A stretch of DNA of 64,000 nt from PUPG01 sp031323845 (GCA_031323845.1 JAVIYP010000001.1:91445-155444); one strand, 5' to 3'. Shown: positions 18,212 through 26,884, numbered from the stretch's first letter. The notes: generated by a model from the letters alone, not told the origin. Numbers and translations are program-made.

Positions 18212-19573
18212 TTACTTTCCAAGTGCTTTTTCAAGTTGATTGTGAGCACTCAGCACATCAAACTTTGCCCTCAAATAACCGGACTGCGTTGAGAGCAACT
18301 GCTCGTTGGCCTGGTTAAGCTCCATGCTTGAAGCCATTCCTTCCCTGAACATGATGCTGGTACGTTCGAATATCCGACCGGCAGTTTCCAGGCTGCTTTC
18401 CTCATTGAGAAATTGCTCATAGGCAGTATGCAGCGAAGTGATGGCTTCCTCCACCTGCAATAATATAGCGCGTCCAACCTGTTCCCTGGCGATTTTAGAT
18501 TTCTCCAGTTCAAGTTGAGCCTGCTGCACCCGTGATCTTCGCATGCCGCTTGAAAATATCGGGATGTTTAAGTTCAGTGCAAGATATGTGGCAGGAAACC
18601 AGGGCTCAGCACCATCAAAAAAGTTAAAACCATCGCGCATGGCCATTTCCTGCCTGACAAATGATGCCGAAATGCTTGGTAAATAGGCTGACTGTTCACG
18701 GCGCAGTACCATCTGGCTCATGGCCTCACGTGAGCCGGCGATCAGGTAATCAATATGCTGCTCCTTGTTCGGTGATGCAGCACCCAGGGCCTCCGGCAGA
18801 GTCTTTTGAAAAAGATCATCGAGCGAATCTGTGAGTTCAATGCCGGCTTGTCTGTCAATGCCTGTCTGGAATTTAAGAAGGCTAAGCGTGATCTGTTCTT
18901 GCCGCTCCATTGCCGACACAAGTTGTTTTATATTCGACTCCATCAGTCTCAGCTGATCCACATTAATGGGATCGGTAAAGCCCTCTTTGAGCAACGCCTT
19001 ATATTCCGCAAGAAGCCGCTCAATGTTTTCATGGTTTTGTTTGAGAATGCGCAGGTTTTCAGAGGCGAGTAAAGCCAGGTAATAGGTTTCCCTGACAGTG
19101 TTTGCGACTTCAAGCTCGGATCGCTGCACATTGCGACCGGCGATTTCGCGGTATATCCTGGCAGCCCGCAGTCCGACAATGTACTGACCGTCGAAAATGA
19201 GTTGTTCGACAGAAGCGGTTGCCGTAACACTATGCGGCGTTCCAAACTGAATTTGTTCGAACTCACCCGGCTGGCCACCGAAAAATTCTGCAGGAACCAG
19301 TGACGTAGGAATGTCAATAAAGTAATTGTAGCCAATGCTTGCGTTTAACTGCGGCAAACCGGCAGCCGTTGTTTCCCAGATCAGCTTTTCAGCAATGTCG
19401 AGCTCAACCCGGGCAGTTCTTACTTCAGCATTTTCCCTGACAGCATGGTTTAGGGCATCCTGCAGGCTTAACCTGAGGGGTTCATTGCTGTATGTAACCG
19501 GCAATGAAACATGAATCAGTGCTAAAACAAGGATGCAGACTTTCGGTAACGCTGCTGGTATTGGCCTGTTCAT
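18212..19573 (-). CDS. TolC-family outer-membrane efflux channel
   Basis: A 453-residue protein with a signal peptide (VCILVLALIHVSLPVTYSNE) and two repeats of the outer-membrane efflux family: LSLQDALNHAVRENAEVRTA near the start, and a second rich in helices ending AKFDVLSAHNQLEKALGK. It forms the outer-membrane duct for the RND pump encoded downstream. It is the first gene of the operon. An 8-base inverted repeat sits directly against its start codon (19574-19592). No full promoter match was found in the 189 bases before it, and no regulator gene is adjacent. Confidence 0.93.
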   Translation of the reverse strand: MNRPIPAALPKVCILVLALIHVSLPVTYSNEPLRLSLQDALNHAVRENAEVRTARVELDIAEKLIWETTAAGLPQLNASIGYNYFIDIPTSLVPAEFFGGQPGEFEQIQFGTPHSVTATASVEQLIFDGQYIVGLRAARIYREIAGRNVQRSELEVANTVRETYYLALLASENLRILKQNHENIERLLAEYKALLKEGFTDPINVDQLRLMESNIKQLVSAMERQEQITLSLLKFQTGIDRQAGIELTDSLDDLFQKTLPEALGAASPNKEQHIDYLIAGSREAMSQMVLRREQSAYLPSISASFVRQEMAMRDGFNFFDGAEPWFPATYLALNLNIPIFSSGMRRSRVQQAQLELEKSKIAREQVGRAILLQVEEAITSLHTAYEQFLNEESSLETAGRIFERTSIMFREGMASSMELNQANEQLLSTQSGYLRAKFDVLSAHNQLEKALGK

Positions 19574-19592
19574 AATTCAAAAACTTTGAATT
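19574..19592. repeat. Inverted repeat touching the tolC-like start codon
   Basis: AATTCAAA (19574-19581), a 3-base spacer, then TTTGAATT (19585-19592). The first base of the repeat abuts the ATG at 19573. It could be an operator for a dimeric regulator, or an mRNA hairpin covering the ribosome landing site of the efflux operon. Confidence 0.6.
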
Positions 19593-19762
19593 TAATTGAA
19601 ATAAGTGAATCTATCGTGCAATGCCTGCTGTTAATAGGAACCAGAGCACGTTTTCTATGCAATCATAACCAATTAACAAGCTTTTTTGTTTAATGGTTTG
19701 TAAAGATAGTTTCACGAAAATTGTCTATAAAAAAGAGAAGCAGTGATGTAGTAAGGCGTGTG

Positions 19763-20425
19763 CTATCTGCTGCCGAATATGGCGGTGCCTATGCGGATCA
19801 TGGTACTGCCTTGTTCAATGCCGATCTGGAAATCATCAGACATTCCCATGGAGACTTCCCTAAAATAAGAGTGCTCTGAAAAATAGTTTTCTCTGATCTG
19901 ATCGAAATAGTTCTTTAAAGTGCTGAATTCGTTACGGATCTGCTGCATATTGTCCGTAAAGGTGGCCATACCCATAAGACCATGTATGGCAATATTCTTC
20001 ATTTGCTTAAAACTGTCGCTCTCCAGCACCTGGCAGCACTCGTCAAAGCTGAGGCCGAACTTTGATGTTTCAGTTGCAATATGTATTTGCAGCAAACAAG
20101 GGATCATCCTGTTGTTCTTTGCACCCTGTTTGTTAATTTCCCTGAGGAGTTTAAGGCTGTCAACACTGTGAATGAGCGCAATAAACGGGGCAATATACTT
20201 TACTTTATTGGTTTGCAGGTGACCTACCATGTGCCATTCGATATCTTTGGGCAGTAAGTCGTATTTAGGCCTGATTTCCTGGGCTTTACTTTCGCCAAAG
20301 ATGCGTTGCCCGGCATTGTAGGCTTCCATGATGGCCTCCGGGCCGTGTGTTTTGCTGACTACTACCAGTTTGACATGTGCGGGAAGCTTGTCCTTAAATG
20401 TCTGAAGGTTGTTTTTGATGGACAT
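19763..20425 (-). CDS. YggS/PLPBP-family pyridoxal-phosphate homeostasis protein
   Basis: A 220-residue protein with the alanine-racemase-like barrel fold of the YggS/PROSC family. The PLP lysine is in VKLVVVSKTHG, followed by RIFGESKAQE, EWHMVGHLQTNKVKYI, and the phosphate-binding C-terminus SMGMSDDFQIGIEQGSTMIR. These proteins carry PLP and maintain vitamin B6 balance; no enzyme activity is established. The family usually reads GENRVQE where this copy reads GESKAQE. It is a single gene, with 189 bases before the efflux operon and 451 bases of non-coding DNA upstream. Confidence 0.93.
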   Translation of the reverse strand: MSIKNNLQTFKDKLPAHVKLVVVSKTHGPEAIMEAYNAGQRIFGESKAQEIRPKYDLLPKDIEWHMVGHLQTNKVKYIAPFIALIHSVDSLKLLREINKQGAKNNRMIPCLLQIHIATETSKFGLSFDECCQVLESDSFKQMKNIAIHGLMGMATFTDNMQQIRNEFSTLKNYFDQIRENYFSEHSYFREVSMGMSDDFQIGIEQGSTMIRIGTAIFGSR

Positions 20426-20876
20426 GGTTTATGGAAGCGTTACAATTAGTATTTAAATCTCCTGAATGAAAATTTTGGTTACACCAGGCTTCCCGGATAA
20501 GCTTTTTTTGAAGCTTCCAAATACTATTTTTGATGAAAACCAAGAAGGCCTGCTACTATGCAAAGGAACAACTTTCTCCCGTATTAAGCAAGCAAGTTTC
20601 AAGGACAATGTGTTCTCGAACATGAGCCAAATCCGTGAAGCAGAGCTCTCCAGGGCAGTATACCCGGCTTTGTTTTATAAGTGGAGTCAACGTTACTGAA
20701 GCATCTGTTGGGTTCGGATTGTCAAACAAACAGGCAAACATACCTGATCTCGTGTTGCAAAACGTAGAAAAAAGGAAACTTGATCAGACAAACAGCTTAT
20801 AACACTAACGAAAGAAACCCGGGAAACAATCGAACAACATGTCTCCCGGGCGTAACACAAAACTAATCAGGGAACT
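20426..20876. other. 451-base region without a convincing gene
   Basis: It lies between yggS and the T9SS cargo gene, both on the minus strand. The only open frames are short (77 and 61 codons) and show no signal, motif or composition typical of a gene. The one clear element is the terminator at 20807-20850. No TAnnTTTG match for yggS was found. Confidence 0.6.
20807..20850 (-). terminator. Terminator after the T9SS cargo gene
   Basis: Inverted repeat CCCGGGA (20818-20824) and TCCCGGG (20844-20850) with a 19-base loop. It is followed on the minus strand by the T-rich TTTCTTTCGTT (20817-20807). It starts 26 bases after the stop at 20877. Confidence 0.75.
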
Positions 20877-22376
20877 TTATTTGATCACTACTTTCTCAAT
20901 TAAGAGGCGGTTGCCCAGATCCAGTCGCAGCATGTAAACCCCCGGGGTCAGTCCCTCAAGGCTCAGCACAGTTTCATGACGGCTACGACCCGTAAGCGTT
21001 TCAGACAGCACCGCCTGTCCGTGCAGGTTCACCAGCGACATGACTGCCGGTGCATCACCCGCATGCGTGAAGGTGACAAACAGCCTGCCGGAGGCGGGGT
21101 TGGGATAAAACCTCAGGCCGGTGTCTTCCGGATTCAGGCCTGTAGAGGTAGCATCGTAGTTGTGCGTGACCAGCTCGACCTTTTCGGCATTGAGGTTTCC
21201 GGCCAGGGCTTCACCAAATTGCAGCAAGCCTGCAGAGGCATTCAGCATCACCAGCCCGGTTGTCCCGCCGGGAATGGGTGTGTTGTCCAGACTGAAGATC
21301 ATCACACGCATCACATCATTATCCACAGCATACACCATCTGGTGATCAGCAAGCAGGAGCTTCAGATCCAGTGTATGCAGAAAACTTCCGGTCAGCTCAA
21401 ACTGAAGACCCGCCAGCGTACCGTCGCTTTCCAGGTAAATACCTTCAGGATTCAGATACAGGTGGGCGGCACCCGACAATAAACCCTGATATGCCATTGT
21501 TTTGCCGGAAATGAAGAGGTTCACCGTCGCGATCACATCAAGGACATCAATAGCATCATCGCCATTAACATCCGCATTGCTGTAGCAGAAGGGGTTAACA
21601 TCAACACCGGCATAGTAATTGGCCATAGCAATGACATCAAGCACATTGACCGCACCATCACCGTTGGCATCACCGGGAAGGGTTTCCAGAACCACAGTTA
21701 CAGTCATGTCGGATGCTGCGAAAAATTCATCAGCTGCTGTCAGATAACATGCTTTGTAAACCTGGTATTGATAGGCTCCTTCAAACAGTTCAAACACATA
21801 TTCTCCGGGGGCATATTCAGTGCCGTTTAGTGTTATTACGGCATCACTCACAGGATTCCCAGATAAATTTTCTACCACAAAGGTGACGGTGTAAGTCTCT
21901 GAATCAAAGTTTGCAAATAAAACAACATTCTTTGCCGGCATTGTAAAAGAATATGTTTCGAATGTTGATACTACGGAGCCATCTGCATCAGTCCAGCTTA
22001 CAAATTCATAACCAGCATTGGCTGTTATCTCCAGAGTAACTTCATCGTTAGCGAAATAGGTACCTGTTCCCTCAACAGTTCCAGCACCTTCCGGTTCCAT
22101 GTAAACAGTTACCGTGTATTGCGTTGAGGCAGTTACATGTTCAGTAAGAATAAATCCAACATTCGCAGAATAATTACCACCGTCAATAAAGGGTGCAACA
22201 GGTTCACCTCCCACCACGGAAAAATTAGTGTAATTTCCGCCTTGCGAGAAACCTCCGCCTGCCGAAACCACTTTTGAAACGTGTTCCTGGGCAAACAAAC
22301 TATGTTGCACAACCATCAAGAGCACGAAAAAAGTCAGTTTCATCAAATACGGAAAAAACGTTCTTATATTCATCAT
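20877..22376 (-). CDS. T9SS-secreted protein with InlB-like and dockerin-like repeats
   Basis: A 499-residue secreted protein. A signal peptide ends near VVQHSLFAQ. Then come a segment found in many T9SS cargos (VSAGGGFSQGGNYTNFSVVG), a Listeria/InlB-type repeat (GTGTYFANDEVTLEITANAG, EFVSWTDADG), a beta-sandwich segment, and two dockerin-type calcium loops (GDANGDGAVNVLDVIAMANY; NADVNGDDAIDVLDVIATVN). The C-terminus is a type A sorting domain (RFYPNPASGRLFVTF, ending KVVIK). It is exported by T9SS and probably anchored on the surface; binding partners are not visible. It starts 11 bases after the S74-protein gene, so the two form an operon, and a terminator follows. Confidence 0.88.
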   Translation of the reverse strand: MMNIRTFFPYLMKLTFFVLLMVVQHSLFAQEHVSKVVSAGGGFSQGGNYTNFSVVGGEPVAPFIDGGNYSANVGFILTEHVTASTQYTVTVYMEPEGAGTVEGTGTYFANDEVTLEITANAGYEFVSWTDADGSVVSTFETYSFTMPAKNVVLFANFDSETYTVTFVVENLSGNPVSDAVITLNGTEYAPGEYVFELFEGAYQYQVYKACYLTAADEFFAASDMTVTVVLETLPGDANGDGAVNVLDVIAMANYYAGVDVNPFCYSNADVNGDDAIDVLDVIATVNLFISGKTMAYQGLLSGAAHLYLNPEGIYLESDGTLAGLQFELTGSFLHTLDLKLLLADHQMVYAVDNDVMRVMIFSLDNTPIPGGTTGLVMLNASAGLLQFGEALAGNLNAEKVELVTHNYDATSTGLNPEDTGLRFYPNPASGRLFVTFTHAGDAPAVMSLVNLHGQAVLSETLTGRSRHETVLSLEGLTPGVYMLRLDLGNRLLIEKVVIK

Positions 22377-22387
22377 TATTGAATGTT

Positions 22388-22960
22388 TTATTTCCTTGAA
22401 CTAAAAATGTCAGCTTCCTTGGCTTCATGGAACGGATGTTCATTATTAATAACATCCATGACCAATGATTTTAACACAGCCATTTCATTAATGAGATGCT
22501 CCTGCGATTGCAAAGAAGCTTTTAAGCCATGGTTTTCTTGTTCAAGAAGTTCTACTTTTTGGCTTAGTTCCTTGATGGCTTCAATTAGTACAGCCACCAT
22601 CTGCGAATAGTTCACGGCCTTCAGTCCATTTTCCCTGGTATGAACAAACTCCGGGTACACTTCCTCGAGCTCCTGTGCAATAAGACCAATATTTGTCTCC
22701 TGGGGCTTTTTATCATCTGCCCAGTTATATGAAACACCTCTAAGCTTTTGCACCTTGCTAAGCGCGTTTGCCAGGGGTGTAATATTGTTTTTCAGGGAAA
22801 GGTCGGAATCCTGATTAAAGCCTGCCGCATTAACTGTTCCGGTGGCAAAAATATTTCCGGTTCCTGCAAGATAGATGGAGTTTTCAGCCTGACCGGTTAA
22901 CAAAAGCCTTCCGTGAATCCCTTCATCACCATCCTCTACTCTTACATCAACATGCGCATT
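22388..22960 (-). pseudogene. S74 intramolecular-chaperone domain cut off from its gene by a stop codon
   Basis: After the stop at 22961-22963 the same frame stays open for 190 codons. It first reads NAHVDVRVEDGDEG, then a stretch typical of tail-fibre/adhesin C-termini (SIYLAGTGNIFATGTVNAAG), then a peptidase S74 intramolecular-chaperone domain (DSDLSLKNNITPLANALSKV, LRGVSYNW, NIGLIAQELEEVYPE, NYSQMVAVLIEAIKEL) and a C-terminal coiled coil. S74 domains trimerise beta-helical fibres and then cut themselves off at the Ser. No ATG or GTG sits at the head of this part. It is therefore the 3' end of the gene at 22961-25027 and not a gene of its own. Confidence 0.8.
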
Positions 22961-25027
22961 TTAACCGTCTTGTCCAAAAAGGAAAAGGTAAGGTAAGTCG
23001 TTGTAACCTTCGGCTTTTGGACCAAAAGACACATTTGTGCCAGTGTTACTGTTTAAAGAAATATGATTTGAGCGAAATTGAGCGGAAGAGCCATCTGAAT
23101 TGTCTATTGACAGGAACCCATGCTCACCGCCTTGTCCGTCCTGGTTTACACTCATCCACATCAGGGGTTGCCCATGGTTGTTGCCTGTCATTTGCATAAA
23201 TGGCCTGTTGGCACCACCTGTCCCTTCCCAGTGCAGTGCGCCAAATACAAAATTATCATGACCGTTATTGCCCTGGAGAGACAAATAACCAAATTGTTCC
23301 TCATGGTTGCCATCATATCCCACGCCTATTCTTGCGTGCTCGTACTCGTTGCCTATCATACTCATGTAGGGCCTGTTGGCTCCATCATTGGATTCCCAGT
23401 GGTGGGCATTGATCAGCACATTTTCATTTCCATTGTTACCCCACAGCTTAAATGCGCCCCACTGCTGGTCGCCATCTTCTCCAACTGACAATTGTATGTG
23501 GTTGTAAAACCATCCGTCGTTTGTGGGTTGGTTTCCATATAAGTCGAGGATTGGTAAATTCGAATTGCTGTAGGACGCCAGTGACAGGTTAGGAGCTTGA
23601 GAACCCTGAATGAAAAGATTGGTTGCCCCCAAATATGTAAAGGCACCATTAGTACTTTTCAGGTTCAAATCTCCAAATTCTTCACCTATATCATAGTTCT
23701 GGCGGACAGCAAGCTCTATCATTTCACCGGAGTTACCGGACATGCTTATGTATGGTCTGTTTGCTCCATCCGGTTCCCAGTGGTAAGTTCCGAAGTGCAT
23801 GTTTTCGTTTCCGTTACTACCATAAAGTCTCATTGATCCCCACTGGTTCTCACCATCTTTTTCAACTTCTAATTTTACATGAGGGTAATACCAGCCTTCA
23901 CTTGGTTGATTGCCATGCAGATATATCATTGCTAAATCCTTATCGTGCCAATGTCCGCCCATATCGATATTGATTGATTCATGACCTGAAAGACGCATTT
24001 GCCCGGCAAATTTATCATCGGCACCCTCTTCATTTCCGATATATACATTATCCGGCAATTGAAATCCTGAACCGTTTCCGCCGCCATCACCATCAACGAT
24101 CAGGTTTCCTGTTATTTTAACGTCGCCATTAAACCAACCGGCCCAGTTCTCGGCACCGCCGCTCGCTTGACCCTGGATCCCAATGTTAATTCCAGAGCCT
24201 TTTGCATCACCGTTAACCCCAACGTTTACGATAGTTGCTGAACCATCATTAACTTCACTGAGTCCTGCAACCCCGGTATTTATTGTTCCAATACCTCCCT
24301 GAAAAGGATCATTGTATACCCAGCCGTAAACACCGGTATTACCCCAGCTGTTACTGCGGGCAAATCCTTGTACTCCGGTGTTCCATGAGCCCTCTGAGCC
24401 GTCTCCCTGTCCAATTGACAATCCTCTGATGCCTATGTTAAACATTCCATTTCCATTGGCAGCGGTCAATGCACCAAAGTTATCGTGAGTGCCGCTGGCA
24501 ACGGCATGCAAACCGAAATGAGGACCGGTTCCTTCACCATCAGAGTATCCTCTCAGGGCAATATTCCAGTCGGTCCATGAAGCAGGTGAAGTAACATTAA
24601 AAGTATTGTTAACGTACGGCGGATAAATGCTTATGGGTGACAGTTCAGTCTCGCCGATGTTAATGGTTAAAGAATGGCTTTGTACACCGTAGAAAAGACT
24701 TTGAGGCAGTGGATTTACGTCGCCCAAATCAACACTGTAAAGTCCGTTAGTTACCATGACATTGTCGTGGGTCTCATTCCAGCCAATGTCCTGGATGCTG
24801 AATGTCATCGAAAGCACTCCGTTTACAGGCTCGCCATCTTCAAACAAACGGCCCTGAAAAGGAATGCGGGTGGCCGATGTCCTTGACGGGGCACCAAAGT
24901 TAGTTTCATCAGCAAACTCATTGAATTGCGGATGCGATGATTTTCCTGGGTTTTCTTGTGCTGTTATTGTATTAAACGAAATTAAACCAGTAATGATTAC
25001 TGATAATGATGTAAGTAAGTGTCTCAT
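22961..25027 (-). CDS. Secreted repeat protein, ended by a premature TAA
   Basis: A 688-residue secreted protein. The signal peptide is MRHLLTSLSVIITGLISFNT and on, followed by a domain with RIPFQGRLFEDGEPVNGVLS (common at the start of Bacteroidota tail-fibre-like proteins) and a Gly/Asn-rich stretch of NTGVxGxA-type repeats (about 195-300). Beta-rich repeats with the motifs QWG, GNxGNEN and HWExxGANRPY then run from about 390 to 620. It stops at LFLFGQDG with TAA, and the S74 domain continues in the same frame. The intact form would be about 879 residues. It lacks a T9SS sorting domain, whereas the downstream gene has one. No TAnnTTTG box is visible upstream. Confidence 0.8.
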   Translation of the reverse strand: MRHLLTSLSVIITGLISFNTITAQENPGKSSHPQFNEFADETNFGAPSRTSATRIPFQGRLFEDGEPVNGVLSMTFSIQDIGWNETHDNVMVTNGLYSVDLGDVNPLPQSLFYGVQSHSLTINIGETELSPISIYPPYVNNTFNVTSPASWTDWNIALRGYSDGEGTGPHFGLHAVASGTHDNFGALTAANGNGMFNIGIRGLSIGQGDGSEGSWNTGVQGFARSNSWGNTGVYGWVYNDPFQGGIGTINTGVAGLSEVNDGSATIVNVGVNGDAKGSGINIGIQGQASGGAENWAGWFNGDVKITGNLIVDGDGGGNGSGFQLPDNVYIGNEEGADDKFAGQMRLSGHESINIDMGGHWHDKDLAMIYLHGNQPSEGWYYPHVKLEVEKDGENQWGSMRLYGSNGNENMHFGTYHWEPDGANRPYISMSGNSGEMIELAVRQNYDIGEEFGDLNLKSTNGAFTYLGATNLFIQGSQAPNLSLASYSNSNLPILDLYGNQPTNDGWFYNHIQLSVGEDGDQQWGAFKLWGNNGNENVLINAHHWESNDGANRPYMSMIGNEYEHARIGVGYDGNHEEQFGYLSLQGNNGHDNFVFGALHWEGTGGANRPFMQMTGNNHGQPLMWMSVNQDGQGGEHGFLSIDNSDGSSAQFRSNHISLNSNTGTNVSFGPKAEGYNDLPYLFLFGQDG
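23180..23849 (-). repeat. Protein-level tandem repeats in the S74-type secreted protein
   Basis: Three copies of a ~40-residue block lie at 23732-23849, 23348-23467 and 23180-23300. Each reads roughly (Q)(W/F)Gxxx L(Y/W/Q)G(S/N)NG then N, HWE, GANRP(Y/F), and MxGN. The first two copies are each preceded by YLHGNQPSEGW or DLYGNQPTNDGW, so the larger unit is about 128 residues. The DNA copies have diverged, so this is an old protein repeat and not a recent DNA duplication. Confidence 0.8.
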
Positions 25028-25130
25028 AGCAAAAAGTGTTTAAGTGAAAACTAAATTGTTCCGGTATCAAACAAAATTTTTGCCCAAAAGTTTCTGGTGG
25101 TCTGAAAATATTTAAAAATAATATATAAAC

Positions 25131-25145
25131 TATTGATAATCAATA
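25131..25145. repeat. 15-base perfect palindrome TATTGAT-A-ATCAATA
   Basis: TATTGAT (25131-25137), a central A, and ATCAATA (25139-25145). It lies about 105 bases upstream of the secreted-protein gene and 205 bases upstream of guaA. The size and symmetry fit a dimeric regulator site, but AT-rich DNA makes chance palindromes likelier. Confidence 0.5.
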
Positions 25146-25337
25146 ATAAAGCAAGGGTGTTAAATTAGCGCAAAGACATTTAAAGGACACTGATTATTAA
25201 CGTTTCAAAACTGAGAATTTTTTGTTCGTGACCGCATAAGCATTCATTGTTTGTTATTGATTTTATCATGCACAAATTATGACTTGAGTTTGTGTTGATC
25301 ACAATGAAAAAAGTGGAAGAGTTAAACAAGCAATAAT

Positions 25338-25345
25338 TATCTTTG
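25338..25345 (+). promoter_or_regulatory. Candidate -7 box of guaA, directly before the ATG
   Basis: TATCTTTG (TAnnTTTG) ends 4 bases before the guaA ATG at 25350, which predicts transcription starting at the start codon. No clear -33 element was found. Confidence 0.45.
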
Positions 25346-25349
25346 CAGC

Positions 25350-26879
25350 ATGCAAGAAATGATATTGGTGCTTGATTTTGGTTCACAATACACACAGCTT
25401 ATTGCGCGGCGTGTGCGTGAACTGGCAGTCTATTGTGAAATTCATCCCTATTCGTATAAACCGGAAGAAACTTCTCATATCCGGGGTGTCATCCTGTCGG
25501 GCAGCCCTTTCAGCACGCGCGACCCGCAAGCATTGCGCCCTGACCTCTCGTGGTGTTTAGGGAACATTCCCATACTCGGTATTTGCTATGGTGCCCAGTT
25601 ACTTACCATGATGCATGGTGGAGAAGTGGAAGCCTCGAACACACGCGAATACGGACGTGCCCTTCTTTCCTATATCGACGAAAAAGATGAACTGTTTAAG
25701 GGCATTTCAATGCATTCACAGGTATGGATGTCTCACGCCGACAGCATAACGCGGTTGCCCGACAACTGGCAATTGCTTGCCCGTACCAATGATATTGGAG
25801 TAGCGGCTTTTAAAGCAACGGTGACACACACCTACGGGTTGCAATTTCACCCGGAGGTATATCACACAAAGCAGGGTTCGCAATTACTCGAAAACTTTCT
25901 TGGCAGTATTTGCGGTTGCAAGCGCAACTGGACTCCCGAATCCTTTATTGAGAATGCAGTGGAGAAGCTTCAAAAAACAATAGGCACAGACCGGGTGGTG
26001 CTGGGATTGTCGGGTGGCGTTGATTCGAGTGTGGCGGCATTTTTGCTTCACAGGGCCATAGGTCGTCAGTTGCATTGTATTTTTGTTGACAATGGCTTGT
26101 TAAGAAAGAATGAATTTGAGGCCGTGCTGGCTTCCTATAAAGATATGGGGCTTAATGTGAAAGGTGTGCGGGCGGCCCACCATTTCCTGAACGCACTGAA
26201 AGGCATACATGATCCTGAACTTAAGCGCAAGGCAATCGGCAGGGTATTTATTGAAGTATTTGAACGCGAAGCACATAAGATACAACATGTTGTTTGGCTT
26301 GCGCAGGGCACGATATACCCGGATGTCATCGAGTCAGTTTCTGTAAAAGGTCCCAGCGTAACCATTAAATCCCATCACAACGTGGGTGGCTTGCCTGATG
26401 TCATGAAGCTAAAGGTTGTGGAACCGCTGAACTCGCTATTTAAAGATGAAGTGCGCAGGGTGGGAAAAAGTTTGCAGCTGCCCGATATCATCCTGGGCCG
26501 CCATCCGTTTCCGGGCCCGGGTCTCGGCATCCGCATTCTGGGCGAAGTGACGGCAGACAAGGTAAGAGCCTTACAGGAGGTGGATCATTATTTTATTCAG
26601 GCCCTGAAAGATGCAGGATGGTATGATAAGGTCTGGCAGGCCGCAGCTATCTTACTCCCCGTGCAGTCGGTGGGAGTGATGGGCGACGAAAGGACTTATG
26701 AGAATGCCGTTGTCCTGCGCGCAGTGGAATCAACAGACGGCATGACAGCCGACTGGGTGCACCTCCCTTATGAATTCCTGGCCAGGGTCAGCAACGACAT
26801 CATCAACAACGTAAAGGGAGTGAACAGGGTGGTGTATGACATCAGCTCCAAGCCTCCGGCTACGATTGAATGGGAATAG
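25350..26879 (+). CDS. guaA: GMP synthase (glutamine-hydrolysing)
   Basis: A 509-residue GMP synthase (XMP + Gln + ATP to GMP). The class I glutamine amidotransferase domain (1-190) has the Cys in PILGICYGAQ and the His/Glu in GLQFHPEVYHT. The ATP-pyrophosphatase domain has the P-loop GLSGGVDSSVAAFLLHRAIG (about 220). The dimerisation domain carries GRHPFPGPGLGIRILGE and ends in KPPATIEWE. The ATG at 25350 gives the N-terminus MQEMILVLDFGSQYTQ seen in Bacteroidota. A LysM-protein gene follows 58 bases later with its own promoter. Confidence 0.97.
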   Translation: MQEMILVLDFGSQYTQLIARRVRELAVYCEIHPYSYKPEETSHIRGVILSGSPFSTRDPQALRPDLSWCLGNIPILGICYGAQLLTMMHGGEVEASNTREYGRALLSYIDEKDELFKGISMHSQVWMSHADSITRLPDNWQLLARTNDIGVAAFKATVTHTYGLQFHPEVYHTKQGSQLLENFLGSICGCKRNWTPESFIENAVEKLQKTIGTDRVVLGLSGGVDSSVAAFLLHRAIGRQLHCIFVDNGLLRKNEFEAVLASYKDMGLNVKGVRAAHHFLNALKGIHDPELKRKAIGRVFIEVFEREAHKIQHVVWLAQGTIYPDVIESVSVKGPSVTIKSHHNVGGLPDVMKLKVVEPLNSLFKDEVRRVGKSLQLPDIILGRHPFPGPGLGIRILGEVTADKVRALQEVDHYFIQALKDAGWYDKVWQAAAILLPVQSVGVMGDERTYENAVVLRAVESTDGMTADWVHLPYEFLARVSNDIINNVKGVNRVVYDISSKPPATIEWE

Positions 26880-26884
26880 TTATG

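Larger units (their letters stand above)
25028..25349. other. 322-base divergent intergenic region (secreted-protein operon / guaA)
   Basis: AT-rich DNA between two divergent genes. It holds a 15-base palindrome at 25131-25145 and the guaA -7 box at 25338-25345. No open frame in it looks coding; the 71-codon minus frame at 25180-25395 runs into guaA and is a shadow. Confidence 0.6.

Noticed and set aside
18727..18732. CACGTG core as a possible parS site
   Set aside because: The flanks do not fit the parS 16-mer (TGTTTCACGTGAAACA-like), and it lies inside the tolC-like gene. No other parS-like site was found by eye.
20466..20699. 77-codon plus-strand frame in the yggS/T9SS cargo gap
   Set aside because: It has no motif, no promoter-like box and no family feature; the gap is better read as non-coding.
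23180..23849. Repeats in the secreted-protein gene as a CRISPR-like or recent DNA repeat array
   Set aside because: The similarity is at protein level only, the DNA copies are diverged, and spacing is uneven; they are coding repeats.
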